From Bacteroidales bacterium M3 (GTDB lineage: Bacteria; Bacteroidota; Bacteroidia; Bacteroidales; Muribaculaceae), in assembly GCA_001689445.1 (NCBI GenBank), contig LUJN01000005.1:1194-23478 (forward strand): DNA of 22,285 nt, given 5' to 3'. A model generated the notes under the pieces. That model did no database searches. It was not told the DNA's origin and saw only the letters and a list, made by a program, of their open reading frames with translations. Made by a program: the position numbers and the translations under genes. How positions within the stretch are numbered: the stretch's first letter is position 1; the number at the start of each line of letters is the position of its first letter. Positions 6,506 through 14,436 of the stretch are shown in pieces.

Positions 6506-7996
6506 ATGACTGCTGCTATTAGGGAGGCTTTGAACGATAAGCCTTGGGCGCGGTGGACGGCTTTGACGCTCATTGCGCTGATGATGTTTTTCGCCTACAT
6601 GTTTGTCGATGTCATGGGGCCAATCAAGAGTCTGCTTGAGCCTGATCTCGGATGGAGTTCGACGGCATACGGCACTTACCGCGCATCGGAATATTTCCTG
6701 AATGTATGCGGATTCCTGATTATCGCCGGCTTTATCCTTGACAAGACCGGCATACGTTTCACCGGCATGTTGTCGGCGTCGCTGATGGTCATCGGGGCTG
6801 TGATAAAGCTCTACGGCATAAGCGACCTGTTTGTCGGGACCGCGCTTGAGAATTGGCTCAATTCGTGGTGGACGGCCCTGCCGGCAAGTGCCAAGATGGC
6901 ATCGTTGGGCTTCATGATATTCGGTTGCGGCTGTGAGATGGCCGGCACAACGGTGTCAAAGTCCATTGCCAAGTGGTTTAAGGGTAAGGAGATGGCTCTC
7001 GCCATGGGACTTGAGATGGCTATTGCCCGTGTGGGCGTGTTCGCCATATTCTCCATCTCGCCGTGGATTGCCGCCGAGATGGGCACGGTTGTCGCACCTG
7101 TCGCTTTCTGCACTGTGTTGTTGCTTATCGGGCTGATATTCTTCAGCGTGTTCTGTGTGATGGATACCAGGCTCGACCGTCAGCTCGGTGCTGCCAAGTC
7201 GGGTGAGGTGGCAGAGGAGGAGTTCAAGGCGTCCGATATTGCCAAGATTTTTTCAAGTCATATCTTCTGGGTTGTGGCCCTGCTGTGTGTGCTTTATTAT
7301 TCGGCCATATTCCCGTTCCAGGCATACGGAGCGGAGATGCTGCAATGTAACCTTGAGGGCATATCGGCACAACAGGCATCCGACATCTTCCGCTGGTTTC
7401 CTATCGGGGCAGCTGTCATAACGGTGTTCCTCGGAAACTTTCTCGACCGCAGGGGTAAGGGCGCGACGATGCTTATACTCGGAGCGCTGCTGCTCATCGG
7501 CTGTCACTTGATATTTGCCCTGCTGCTCCCCGCCACCCACAGCGAGGTGCTGGCCTATGCCACCATCATCGTACTTGGCGTGTCGTTTGCGCTTGTCCCT
7601 GCCGCCCTGTGGCCCAGTGTTCCCAAGATTATAGAGGAGAAGGTGCTCGGTAGCGCATATTGCCTTATCTTCTGGGTGCAGAATATCGGGTTGTGCCTCG
7701 TGCCGCTGCTCATCGGCGCGGTGCTCGACTCGGTTAATGCCGACAATCCCGCAGTGGTGGCTGCAAAGGCACAGATAGAGGTCCTGCGTGCCGAGGGTGT
7801 GGAAAATCCCGATGTGTTTATCCCCTACAACTATACCGTGCCGATGCTTATATTCGCATGTTTCGGCGTGTTGGCCCTTATCCTTGCCATCTATCTGAAG
7901 GCTCTTGACAAGAAGAAGCATTACGGCTTGGAAGACCCCAATATCAAGCCTGTGGTCTCTGCTGAGGAGGCGGAGGTTGAGGCGGCCGAGGAGTAA
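6506..7996 (+). CDS. Major facilitator superfamily transporter
   Basis: A 496-aa membrane protein with about twelve hydrophobic segments and a charged cytoplasmic loop near residues 230-250. The MFS loop 2-3 motif appears as GFILDKTGIRFTG (about 75-87), and its second-half counterpart as GNFLDRRGKGATM. The C-terminal tail is highly acidic (EEAEVEAAEE). Substrate is not readable from sequence. The overall pattern recalls MFS proteins related to animal MFSD1, some of which move small peptides, but I cannot confirm that. It is a single gene with its own promoter. Its transcript probably ends at a hairpin lying inside the convergent MerR gene. Confidence 0.88.
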   Translation: MTAAIREALNDKPWARWTALTLIALMMFFAYMFVDVMGPIKSLLEPDLGWSSTAYGTYRASEYFLNVCGFLIIAGFILDKTGIRFTGMLSASLMVIGAVIKLYGISDLFVGTALENWLNSWWTALPASAKMASLGFMIFGCGCEMAGTTVSKSIAKWFKGKEMALAMGLEMAIARVGVFAIFSISPWIAAEMGTVVAPVAFCTVLLLIGLIFFSVFCVMDTRLDRQLGAAKSGEVAEEEFKASDIAKIFSSHIFWVVALLCVLYYSAIFPFQAYGAEMLQCNLEGISAQQASDIFRWFPIGAAVITVFLGNFLDRRGKGATMLILGALLLIGCHLIFALLLPATHSEVLAYATIIVLGVSFALVPAALWPSVPKIIEEKVLGSAYCLIFWVQNIGLCLVPLLIGAVLDSVNADNPAVVAAKAQIEVLRAEGVENPDVFIPYNYTVPMLIFACFGVLALILAIYLKALDKKKHYGLEDPNIKPVVSAEEAEVEAAEE

Positions 7997-8007
7997 CGGC
8001 TATAGCG

Positions 8008-8343
8008 TCACCTCATACTGTTAAGCGCGTCGAGCATCGATTGAAGCTCGACGCGCATTTTTTTCAGGCGGTTGATGGCGTCGGAGCGGCGCGACACCCC
8101 TGACTGGTTGCGGCGTATCTGCTCCTGTGCGGCATCGAGTTTTAGGCCTTTCTCCTTTACAAGAAAGTGAATCATGCGCAGGGTCTCTATATCCTTTGGA
8201 GTGTAGAAACGTGTTCCATGGTCGTTGCGGCGCGGGGAGAGGACAGTGAACTGCGACTCCCAGAAGCGTAGCGTCGACAGGGGCAGCCCGAGCAGCTCGG
8301 CAACCTCGCGTATCCTGTAATATCGTTTGTCTAAATCTTCCAT
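8008..8343 (-). CDS. MerR-family transcriptional regulator (small)
   Basis: A 111-aa DNA-binding protein. The N-terminal winged helix-turn-helix is clear: YYRIREVAELLGLPLSTLRF followed by WESQF, then a wing with RFYTPKDIETLRMIHFL. A helical dimerization segment follows (about 60-105). There is no C-terminal effector domain and no Cys cluster for metal sensing, so the signal is unknown. It lies 13 bases behind the M23 peptidase gene on the same strand and is probably cotranscribed with it. Its last codons overlap a perfect terminator hairpin serving the opposite strand. Confidence 0.92.
   Translation of the reverse strand: MEDLDKRYYRIREVAELLGLPLSTLRFWESQFTVLSPRRNDHGTRFYTPKDIETLRMIHFLVKEKGLKLDAAQEQIRRNQSGVSRRSDAINRLKKMRVELQSMLDALNSMR
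8025..8064 (+). terminator. Rho-independent terminator of the MFS gene, inside the MerR coding end
   Basis: GCGCGTCGAGC (8025-8035) pairs perfectly with GCTCGACGCGC (8046-8056). The loop is 10 bases and the stem is followed by A and seven T. It is oriented to stop rightward transcription 28 bases past the MFS stop, while also encoding the MerR C-terminus. Confidence 0.88.
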
Positions 8344-8356
8344 AAATTAGATGGCG

Positions 8357-9328
8357 TCAGTCCATGACGTGGCCGGCATTTTCGGCGGCTATTATCAACT
8401 CGTCATATTCTTTTGGAGTCAGGTCGTGGAAATAGTAGTGTACCGGGTTTTGTGGCTTCCCGTCATATCGTACCTCATAGTGCAGGTGAGGTCCTGTGGA
8501 CTTGCCTGTGTTGCCTACCTCTCCGATGAGGTCACCACGCTTGACCTTTTGCCCGGCATTGACGAGTATCTTGCTCAAATGGGCATATCGGGTAGTGTAA
8601 TTGTATCCGTGGTCGATTGTGATCATGTTGCCGTATCCGCTGTTCCACTCCGCCTCTGTCACGTTGCCGTCGCCCGTGGCATATACAGGTGTCCCTATGT
8701 CGGAGGCAAAGTCCATACCCTCGTGAAACTTTGTTGTGCCGTATACCGGGTCGACCCTCACGCCATATCCCGATGCCATCTGCTTGAGGTTAAGTTCCGA
8801 TATGGGTTGTATCGACGGTATATGGGACAGGCGGTCACGTTGGTTGCCGGCAAGTGACACAAGTTCGTCAAACGACCGTGTCTGCGTGTACAGGCTGCGG
8901 TCGAGTATATCTACCTTGCGTGTGATGTTCTTTATCAGCTCAGCATCGTTGAGGCGGTCGAGATGGCGGTAGCGGTTACGGTTGTCGAGACCTGCATACC
9001 GGCGTGATGCCGAGATGCGGTCGGCCCCCATCATCACGCGGTAGAAATTGTCGTCGCGCTCGGCGATGTCGTTCATTACGGCCAAAGAGCGGTCCACGCG
9101 CCCCTGCAGCAGGTTCAGTTCGGCGACCAACTGCTCGTTCTCCTGCCGTAATATCTTCTCCTTGGGCAGGTCAATCCAATAATACACTATGACAAAAATC
9201 AGAGCGCCGATGCCGAGACCCACCGCAAAATGGCGCGCGACAGTCAGCACCCGGTCGCGTGTCGACGGGTACACACGGTCGTAATGGTCGGTCGCCGGGT
9301 TGTAACGGTAGAATACCTTTTTACTCAT
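8357..9328 (-). CDS. M23-family metallopeptidase (LytM-type peptidoglycan endopeptidase)
   Basis: A 323-aa membrane-anchored protein. A cytoplasmic N-terminus of about 30 residues precedes one membrane helix (about 32-52). A periplasmic coiled-coil region (about 55-150) follows, then the M23 domain. The zinc site is complete: His202 and Asp206 in FHEGMDFA, His250 in RYAHLS, and His281 and His283 in GPHLHYE. It should therefore be an active glycyl or cross-link endopeptidase, unless it acts as an activator in the EnvC manner; the intact metal ligands argue for activity. The start matches the MSKKVFYRY opening. A TATCTTTGC box upstream gives a promoter that faces alaS, and MerR follows as a likely cotranscribed gene. 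Confidence 0.93.
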   Translation of the reverse strand: MSKKVFYRYNPATDHYDRVYPSTRDRVLTVARHFAVGLGIGALIFVIVYYWIDLPKEKILRQENEQLVAELNLLQGRVDRSLAVMNDIAERDDNFYRVMMGADRISASRRYAGLDNRNRYRHLDRLNDAELIKNITRKVDILDRSLYTQTRSFDELVSLAGNQRDRLSHIPSIQPISELNLKQMASGYGVRVDPVYGTTKFHEGMDFASDIGTPVYATGDGNVTEAEWNSGYGNMITIDHGYNYTTRYAHLSKILVNAGQKVKRGDLIGEVGNTGKSTGPHLHYEVRYDGKPQNPVHYYFHDLTPKEYDELIIAAENAGHVMD

Positions 9329-9353
9329 CGTGAGGATGTTGTCGTGTCAATCC

Positions 9354-9384
9354 TTGCAAAAATAATTGATTTGGATTACTTTTG
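9354..9384 (+). promoter_or_regulatory. Promoter of alaS
   Basis: TTG (9354-9356), a 20-base spacer and TACTTTTG (9377-9384) match the consensus. The leader before the ATG at 9513 would be about 120 bases. I see no convincing T-box or attenuator fold in it. Confidence 0.75.
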
Positions 9385-9396
9385 CAGAGATTTATG

Positions 9397-9405
9397 GCAA
9401 AGATA
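9397..9405 (-). promoter_or_regulatory. -7 box for the M23 peptidase-merR operon
   Basis: The reverse strand reads TATCTTTGC (9405-9397), 68 bases upstream of the M23 ATG. It lies just downstream of the alaS -7 box, so the two promoters overlap head to head. No -33 TTG at the usual spacing is seen. Confidence 0.5.
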
Positions 9406-9512
9406 CGCAAAAAAGCAAATTTATTTGGCGTTTGCAGAGCCTAAGTATATGATATGTCTGCGGGATAAAGCGCGGGCGACTAATAGGACAATCAATAATA
9501 AAATCTTGCAAT

Positions 9513-12137
9513 ATGCTCACAGCAAAGGAAATACGCGAATCATTCAAGGATTTCTTCCGTGGAAAGGGCCATCAGATAGTGCCCTCCGCCCCAATGGTGA
9601 TTAAGGATGACCCGACGTTGATGTTCACCAACGCCGGCATGAATCAGTTTAAGGATATTATACTCGGCAATGCGGCGGCAAAGTACAATCGCGTTGCCGA
9701 CTCGCAGAAGTGCCTGCGCGTGAGCGGCAAGCATAACGACCTGGAGGAGGTCGGGATGGACACTTACCACCACACGATGTTTGAGATGCTCGGCAACTGG
9801 TCGTTTGGCGACTATTTCAAGCGCGAGGCCATAGACTGGGCGTGGGAATATCTTGTGGATGTTCTCAAGCTTGACCCCGCGCGGCTATATGCCACCGTGT
9901 TTGAGGGTGCACCCGATGAGGGGCTGACCCGCGACGATGAGGCGGCAGGCTATTGGGAGAGGCATCTCCCTGCCGACCATATAATCAACGGCAACAAGCA
10001 CGACAATTTCTGGGAGATGGGCGATACAGGTCCTTGCGGCCCCTGCTCGGAGATACATATCGACCTGCGCAGCGACGAGGAGCGTGAGGCCAAGGATGGC
10101 CGCGAGCTTGTCAACCACGATCATCCTCAGGTGATAGAGATATGGAATCTCGTGTTTATGCAGTATAACCGCAAGGCCGACGGCTCGCTGGAGCCGCTGC
10201 CCGCCAAGGTGATTGACACAGGCATGGGCTTCGAGCGCCTATGCATGGCGTTGCAAGGAAAGACATCCAACTATGATACCGATGTATTTACCCCCCTCAT
10301 TACGAAAATAGGGCAGCTGGCCGGAATGGAATATGGCAAGGACGCAAAGGTCGACATCGCCATGCGTGTCATCGCCGACCATGTGCGTACGATAGCGTTC
10401 TCCATCGCCGACTCCCAGCTCCCGTCCAATGCCAAGGCCGGTTATGTGATACGCCGCATCCTACGTCGTGCAGTGCGATATGCCTACACGTTCCTCGGGC
10501 AGAAACAGGCATTCATGTACCGTTTGCTCGACACCCTGATTGACTCGATGGGGGAGGCCTATCCCGAGCTTGGCAAGCAGCGCGAGCTTATAATGCGCGT
10601 CATCAAGGAGGAGGAGGATTCCTTCCTGCGTACCCTTGAGAACGGCATACGCCTGCTTGATGGCTCAATAGCGGCGGCACGTGCCGCCGGCAAGACGGAG
10701 ATATCGGGCAAGGAGGCATTTGTGCTCTATGACACTTACGGATTCCCACTTGACCTCACGGAGCTTATATTGAAGGAAAACGGCATGACGCTCGACCATG
10801 CGGGATTTGACAAGGAGATGGAGGCCCAAAAGGCGCGTGCCCGTAATGCCGCCGCCGTCGAGACCGGCGACTGGGTTGTCGTCAACGACGGTGAGCAGCA
10901 GTTTGTCGGCTACGACTCCACGATTGCTTCCACCAAGATACTGCGTTATCGCAAGGTGAAGCAGAAAAACAAGGAATATTACCAGCTTGTGCTCTCGGTC
11001 ACTCCGTTCTATGCCGAGATGGGCGGCCAGGTCGGCGACCGGGGTGTGCTTGTCAACGGCGACGAGACGATAGAGATATACGATACAAAGCGGGAGAACG
11101 GAATGGGAGTACACCTGACCACCAAGCTTCCGTCGGATGTGACCGCTACGTTTGATGCCCGCATAGATGAGAAAGCCCGTCTCGCCACATCAAGCAACCA
11201 CACTGCAACCCACCTCCTTCATGAGGCACTCCGCGAGGTGCTCGGCACTCATGTCGAGCAGAAAGGCTCGTACGTAAGCCCCGAGGTGTTGCGTTTTGAC
11301 TTCTCCCACTTCCAGAAACTTACCCCCGAGGAGATATCGCGTGTGGAACATCTTGCGAATAAGAAAGTGCGTCAGGCTATCGCCCGCGACGAGAAACGCA
11401 ATGTGCCTATATCCCAAGCCCTTGAAATGGGTGCTATGGCTCTTTTTGGAGAGAAGTACGGCGATGAGGTACGTGTCATAAAGTATGGCGACTCGGTTGA
11501 ACTGTGCGGCGGTACACATGTGGACAACACCGGCAACATCGGCATGATTAAAATCCTGTCAGAGAGCAGTATCGCTGCCGGTATACGTCGAATTGAGGCT
11601 GTGACTGGCGAACGTGTGGAGGATATGCTTGATGACCTGAAGCACAATCTTCAGGGGATATCGGCTATGTTCAACAATGCCCCCGATGTCATGGAGGCTG
11701 TACGCAAGGCCATTGAGGAAAACGGTGCGCTCAAGAAGCAGGCCGAACAGGTGTTCAATGAGCGCGTCAGCGCACTTACCGCTGATGTGATAGCCAAGGC
11801 CCATGAGAAGCATGGCATAAAAGTCGTCTCACTTAAGGGCATAAGAATGCCTGAGATGGCTAAGAATGTAGCTTTCGGAGTGCGTGCCCAGTTGCCCGAG
11901 AAGACGGTATTTATTGCAGCTACGGAAGATATGAACCATCGCCCGCTGCTTACGTTGATGATAACCGAAGATCTTGTAAAGGAGGGGTTGAACGCCTCGG
12001 CTATTGTACGTGACGCTGCCAAGCTGATTCAGGGTGGTGGCGGCGGCCAGCCCGGATTTGCTCAGGCCGGTGGCAAGAATGCAGATGGCCTGTCGGCTGC
12101 ATTCGACAAGATGTACATTGCATTGGGCCTTGAATAG
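9513..12137 (+). CDS. alaS: Alanine--tRNA ligase
   Basis: Charges tRNA-Ala and edits mischarged Ser and Gly. The 874-aa length is normal for the family. Visible parts in order are the class II catalytic core (FFRGKGHQIVPSAPM, TNAGMNQFKD, MFEMLGNWSFGDYFK and TGPCGPCSEIH), the tRNA-recognition helices, and the editing domain with zinc ligands His563 and His567 in HTATHLLH and Cys665 and His669 in CGGTH. The C-Ala domain ends with GGGGGQPGFAQAGG. The start MLTAKEIRESF is the family norm. No frameshift is seen. It is transcribed alone from its own promoter. A strong terminator sits just past the stop, inside the convergent HAD gene. Confidence 0.98.
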   Translation: MLTAKEIRESFKDFFRGKGHQIVPSAPMVIKDDPTLMFTNAGMNQFKDIILGNAAAKYNRVADSQKCLRVSGKHNDLEEVGMDTYHHTMFEMLGNWSFGDYFKREAIDWAWEYLVDVLKLDPARLYATVFEGAPDEGLTRDDEAAGYWERHLPADHIINGNKHDNFWEMGDTGPCGPCSEIHIDLRSDEEREAKDGRELVNHDHPQVIEIWNLVFMQYNRKADGSLEPLPAKVIDTGMGFERLCMALQGKTSNYDTDVFTPLITKIGQLAGMEYGKDAKVDIAMRVIADHVRTIAFSIADSQLPSNAKAGYVIRRILRRAVRYAYTFLGQKQAFMYRLLDTLIDSMGEAYPELGKQRELIMRVIKEEEDSFLRTLENGIRLLDGSIAAARAAGKTEISGKEAFVLYDTYGFPLDLTELILKENGMTLDHAGFDKEMEAQKARARNAAAVETGDWVVVNDGEQQFVGYDSTIASTKILRYRKVKQKNKEYYQLVLSVTPFYAEMGGQVGDRGVLVNGDETIEIYDTKRENGMGVHLTTKLPSDVTATFDARIDEKARLATSSNHTATHLLHEALREVLGTHVEQKGSYVSPEVLRFDFSHFQKLTPEEISRVEHLANKKVRQAIARDEKRNVPISQALEMGAMALFGEKYGDEVRVIKYGDSVELCGGTHVDNTGNIGMIKILSESSIAAGIRRIEAVTGERVEDMLDDLKHNLQGISAMFNNAPDVMEAVRKAIEENGALKKQAEQVFNERVSALTADVIAKAHEKHGIKVVSLKGIRMPEMAKNVAFGVRAQLPEKTVFIAATEDMNHRPLLTLMITEDLVKEGLNASAIVRDAAKLIQGGGGGQPGFAQAGGKNADGLSAAFDKMYIALGLE

Positions 12138-12146
12138 GCAATTTGG

Positions 12147-12788
12147 TCAGTGTATTATACCATAAAGGAGACCTTCGGCGTTAACCGCGTCGAGGGTCTT
12201 TTTGTTTGGCGACACGAGGACGATGTCTTCTGCCGCTCTCATCAACGGAAGGTCATCGCGGTGATCGGTGATGATGGCACATAGGGATAGCTCGTGGCAT
12301 TGCAGGAAGGCCAGCACTTGGTCGCGTTTCTCCTCGCGCACCGTTTCGCGCCAGTCTGGGGTGTCGGATGAGGGAGTGGCTATACACCCGTCCAATGATA
12401 CCCCTTGGGCAATAAGGGCGGCATAGGATGCCGGCGCGGCAGTGGCAAGGATAACGGCAGAGTTGGCCTGACGCATCTGACGGCACAACTTCAATACTTT
12501 AGGGTGGATGTGCCTTGCAAGCCTATTGGCGAACTTGTGAAGCTCATCAGGGCCCATTATCGGCTCGGTGATGCGCATAAGTCGTTGCTTTAGCCGGCTG
12601 TGGGTGATGAGTCGTAACTTGCGCACGGCAATCCATGCCGCAATGCGGGGTATCACGTCAATGCGCAGTTGCCTTAGGGATTGCCAAGCGGCAAATTTGA
12701 GGTATTCCTTGAAGCTGTTACGCCTCAGCAATGTCCCGTCAAGATCTACTATGATTGCCGCGCGGCATGTTAAGAGTCTGTCGCCCAT
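12147..12788 (-). CDS. HAD-family phosphatase (PSP-like, type IB)
   Basis: A 213-aa haloacid-dehalogenase-type hydrolase. Motif I is DLDGT (15-19) with Asp15 and Asp17. Motif II is Thr116 in ILATAAP, motif III is Lys154 in EEKRDQ, and motif IV is TDHRDD with Asp175 and Asp178/179. A helical cap lies between residues 22 and 95. All catalytic residues are present. The start MGDRLLTC at 12788 overlaps the end of the phosphoribosyltransferase gene by 19 bp; the frame is open further upstream but only across that gene. Coupling to a PRPP-type transferase and a glycosyltransferase suggests it removes the 5-phosphate from a phosphoribosyl group on a glycan. Serine or other small phosphates remain alternatives. 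Confidence 0.85.
   Translation of the reverse strand: MGDRLLTCRAAIIVDLDGTLLRRNSFKEYLKFAAWQSLRQLRIDVIPRIAAWIAVRKLRLITHSRLKQRLMRITEPIMGPDELHKFANRLARHIHPKVLKLCRQMRQANSAVILATAAPASYAALIAQGVSLDGCIATPSSDTPDWRETVREEKRDQVLAFLQCHELSLCAIITDHRDDLPLMRAAEDIVLVSPNKKTLDAVNAEGLLYGIIH
12169..12207 (+). terminator. Rho-independent terminator of alaS, inside the HAD coding end
   Basis: AGACCTTCGGCG (12169-12180) pairs with CGTCGAGGGTCT (12188-12199), 12 pairs including two G-U. The loop is 7 bases and is followed by TTTTGTTT. It stops rightward transcription about 30 bases past the alaS stop while encoding HAD residues near the C-terminus. Confidence 0.8.
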
Positions 12789-13339
12789 GGAAATCGTATT
12801 AGTGTACTGTCGTGATACAGTCGGAAGTCGGCATCGATGGCCGGATGGGGAGTGGTGACTGTAATTACGCCAATCGATATGTCGCAATGGGGGTAAAGCC
12901 TTTTGAGCTGCCCCACGACATTGACCATTGTCGCTCCCGAGTCGATGGCATCATCAACCACGAGTACACGACGAGGGCCATAGGAAAGAAAGTCAGAGAC
13001 ATCTTCTGGCAGGGAAATCTCACCTATGCGCTCGGCCAACGGACGGTAGCGGGTGCAGTATGATTCTATGATCCTCGCCACGTTCAGCAGCAGATGGGGC
13101 AGGCATCGGAGTATGGTGCGTGTTATCTTATGGCTTTTTATCTTGGTGGAATGGCGTCGCATCTCCACGTCTGCCCTTTTTGCGCAAGGGAAATATGTGC
13201 ATAGTTGGTCGGCCACATGGCTGCCGCCGCGCTTTATTCCGACAATGACATCGGGCGTCATGCCTGCATCGGCCACCAGGGATGCCAGGCGCGAACACAT
13301 ATCCGCAAACTCCTCCTGTGTAATGGTGATAACTTTCAT
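12770..13339 (-). CDS. PRPP-dependent phosphoribosyltransferase family protein
   Basis: A 189-aa type I PRTase fold protein. The PRPP-binding signature is clear: VLVVDDAIDSGATM (125-138), preceded by the pyrophosphate-side loop VGIKRGGSHVADQL (33-46). Between them, residues 55-120 form an unusually long, basic and helical insertion (RRHSTKIKSHKITRT, LPHLLLNVARIIESY) where nucleobase enzymes have a short hood. This hints at a non-nucleobase acceptor. The ATG at 13339 overlaps the GT2 stop (ATGA); a longer frame upstream lies only over the GT2 gene. The HAD gene overlaps its end by 19 bp. I infer phosphoribosyl transfer to a glycan intermediate. A purine-salvage enzyme is the main alternative, made less likely by the neighbours and the insertion. 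Confidence 0.82.
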   Translation of the reverse strand: MKVITITQEEFADMCSRLASLVADAGMTPDVIVGIKRGGSHVADQLCTYFPCAKRADVEMRRHSTKIKSHKITRTILRCLPHLLLNVARIIESYCTRYRPLAERIGEISLPEDVSDFLSYGPRRVLVVDDAIDSGATMVNVVGQLKRLYPHCDISIGVITVTTPHPAIDADFRLYHDSTLIRFPWATDS

Positions 13340-14295
13340 GATACTGCGCGGCATATCAGTTGGAACACCTTGCGGCCAAACAGGGACGCGATTATTCCGA
13401 TCTTGTTCTTTATCCTCACTTTCGGATTGACGAGGCTGCCGTACCGCAGTTTCTTGATATTGCTCCAGCATCGGTCGGCGTGGGGGCTGTCACCATATCC
13501 ATTGGCCGACAGCAGTTGCATCATATTGAAGTTGGCGCTCAACTTGCGGTCATGAGCTGCCGGCAACAGCATCGGACAATGCTCCGCCATGTGCCTCTCT
13601 ATACCGTCGGTCACATCAAGCACATCAAGCCGTTTCAGGGTGAAGTTGCCTGTAATGCTGTTCTCCCTCAAGCGGTAATAATAGAGTTGTGACGGCGTGT
13701 GTGCAATCGTTCTTGCCTGTAGGTAGAGAAGATAGAATGTCGCCAAGTCTTCATAGACTTTTCCCTCGGGGAAATTTACGCTATCAAACATGTTTTTGCG
13801 GTAAAGTTTTCCCCAGGTAGAGTGGTTGAGTCTATTTTGGTACAGCATATCGCGAATGGCATCAACCGGCAACAGGACAGCCGGAGTATTCTCTTTTGGA
13901 GTAGGTGCTGATTCTTCGTCGTGTAGCCAAAATTCTGAACAGGATGATATGTCAGCTCCAAAAGCCATCATGTTGCGATACAGGGTCTCAATCATGGTCG
14001 TGGCAATCCAATCATCGCTGTCGACAAATGTCAGCAGTGATCCATGTGAGTGGCGTATCCCTGTGTTGCGTGCCGAGGATAGCCCTCCGTTGGGCTGATG
14101 GATGACTTTAATCTGTGCATTTGATGAGGCATACCTGTCGCATATCATTCCCGAGCGGTCGGTAGAGCCATCGTCAATGAGGATGACTTCGAGGGTAGGG
14201 TAGGTCTGCGCCAATATGCTGTCAAGGCACTTTTCAAGGTATTTCCCGACATTGTATACCGGCACTATTACTGATATGAGAGGCAATTCATCCAT
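13336..14295 (-). CDS. Glycosyltransferase family 2
   Basis: A 319-aa cytoplasmic GT-A glycosyltransferase. The nucleotide-sugar fold is evident in LISVIVPVYNVGKYLEKCLD (6-25), EVILIDDGSTD (36-46), QPNGGLSSARNTGI (67-80) and the metal-binding DxD motif FVDSDDW (90-96). There are no membrane segments. The donor sugar cannot be read. The ATG at 14295 is chosen; a TTG at 14304 lies within the -7 box TATCTTTGC (14309-14301), making the mRNA nearly leaderless. It leads a three-gene operon with the phosphoribosyltransferase and HAD, and faces away from UDP-glucose dehydrogenase across a 141-bp region. It probably adds one sugar to a surface polysaccharide repeat unit. Confidence 0.93.
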   Translation of the reverse strand: MDELPLISVIVPVYNVGKYLEKCLDSILAQTYPTLEVILIDDGSTDRSGMICDRYASSNAQIKVIHQPNGGLSSARNTGIRHSHGSLLTFVDSDDWIATTMIETLYRNMMAFGADISSCSEFWLHDEESAPTPKENTPAVLLPVDAIRDMLYQNRLNHSTWGKLYRKNMFDSVNFPEGKVYEDLATFYLLYLQARTIAHTPSQLYYYRLRENSITGNFTLKRLDVLDVTDGIERHMAEHCPMLLPAAHDRKLSANFNMMQLLSANGYGDSPHADRCWSNIKKLRYGSLVNPKVRIKNKIGIIASLFGRKVFQLICRAVS

Positions 14296-14300
14296 CAAGA

Positions 14301-14309
14301 GCAAAGATA
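14301..14309 (-). promoter_or_regulatory. -7 box for the GT2-PRTase-HAD operon
   Basis: The reverse strand reads TATCTTTGC, ending 5 bases before the ATG at 14295. Transcription would start at or beside the start codon. A TTG sits 16 bases upstream, a short spacing. Confidence 0.5.
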
Positions 14310-14356
14310 GTCAATTATTGCCAAACAATAAGGCGGTGGAATCGGATAATTTTTAT

Positions 14357-14364
14357 TAATTTTG
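14357..14364 (+). promoter_or_regulatory. -7 box for the UDP-glucose dehydrogenase operon
   Basis: TAATTTTG matches the consensus and is followed by C. It predicts a leader of roughly 65 bases before the ATG at 14437. No well-placed -33 TTG is visible. Confidence 0.5.
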
Positions 14365-14436
14365 CACCTGCGCATTTTTGTCTTTACATCAATTGGTCTA
14401 AAAGGGTGCGATAACTTTATACAAAACGTTCATTCT

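Noticed and set aside
9385..9512. T-box or riboswitch in the alaS leader
   Set aside because: The leader is about 120 bases, with no T-box core motif, no terminator hairpin and no structure I can fold convincingly.
12789..12887. Longer N-terminus for the HAD protein
   Set aside because: The extension lies wholly within the phosphoribosyltransferase gene, and DLDGT sits at the usual distance from the ATG at 12788.
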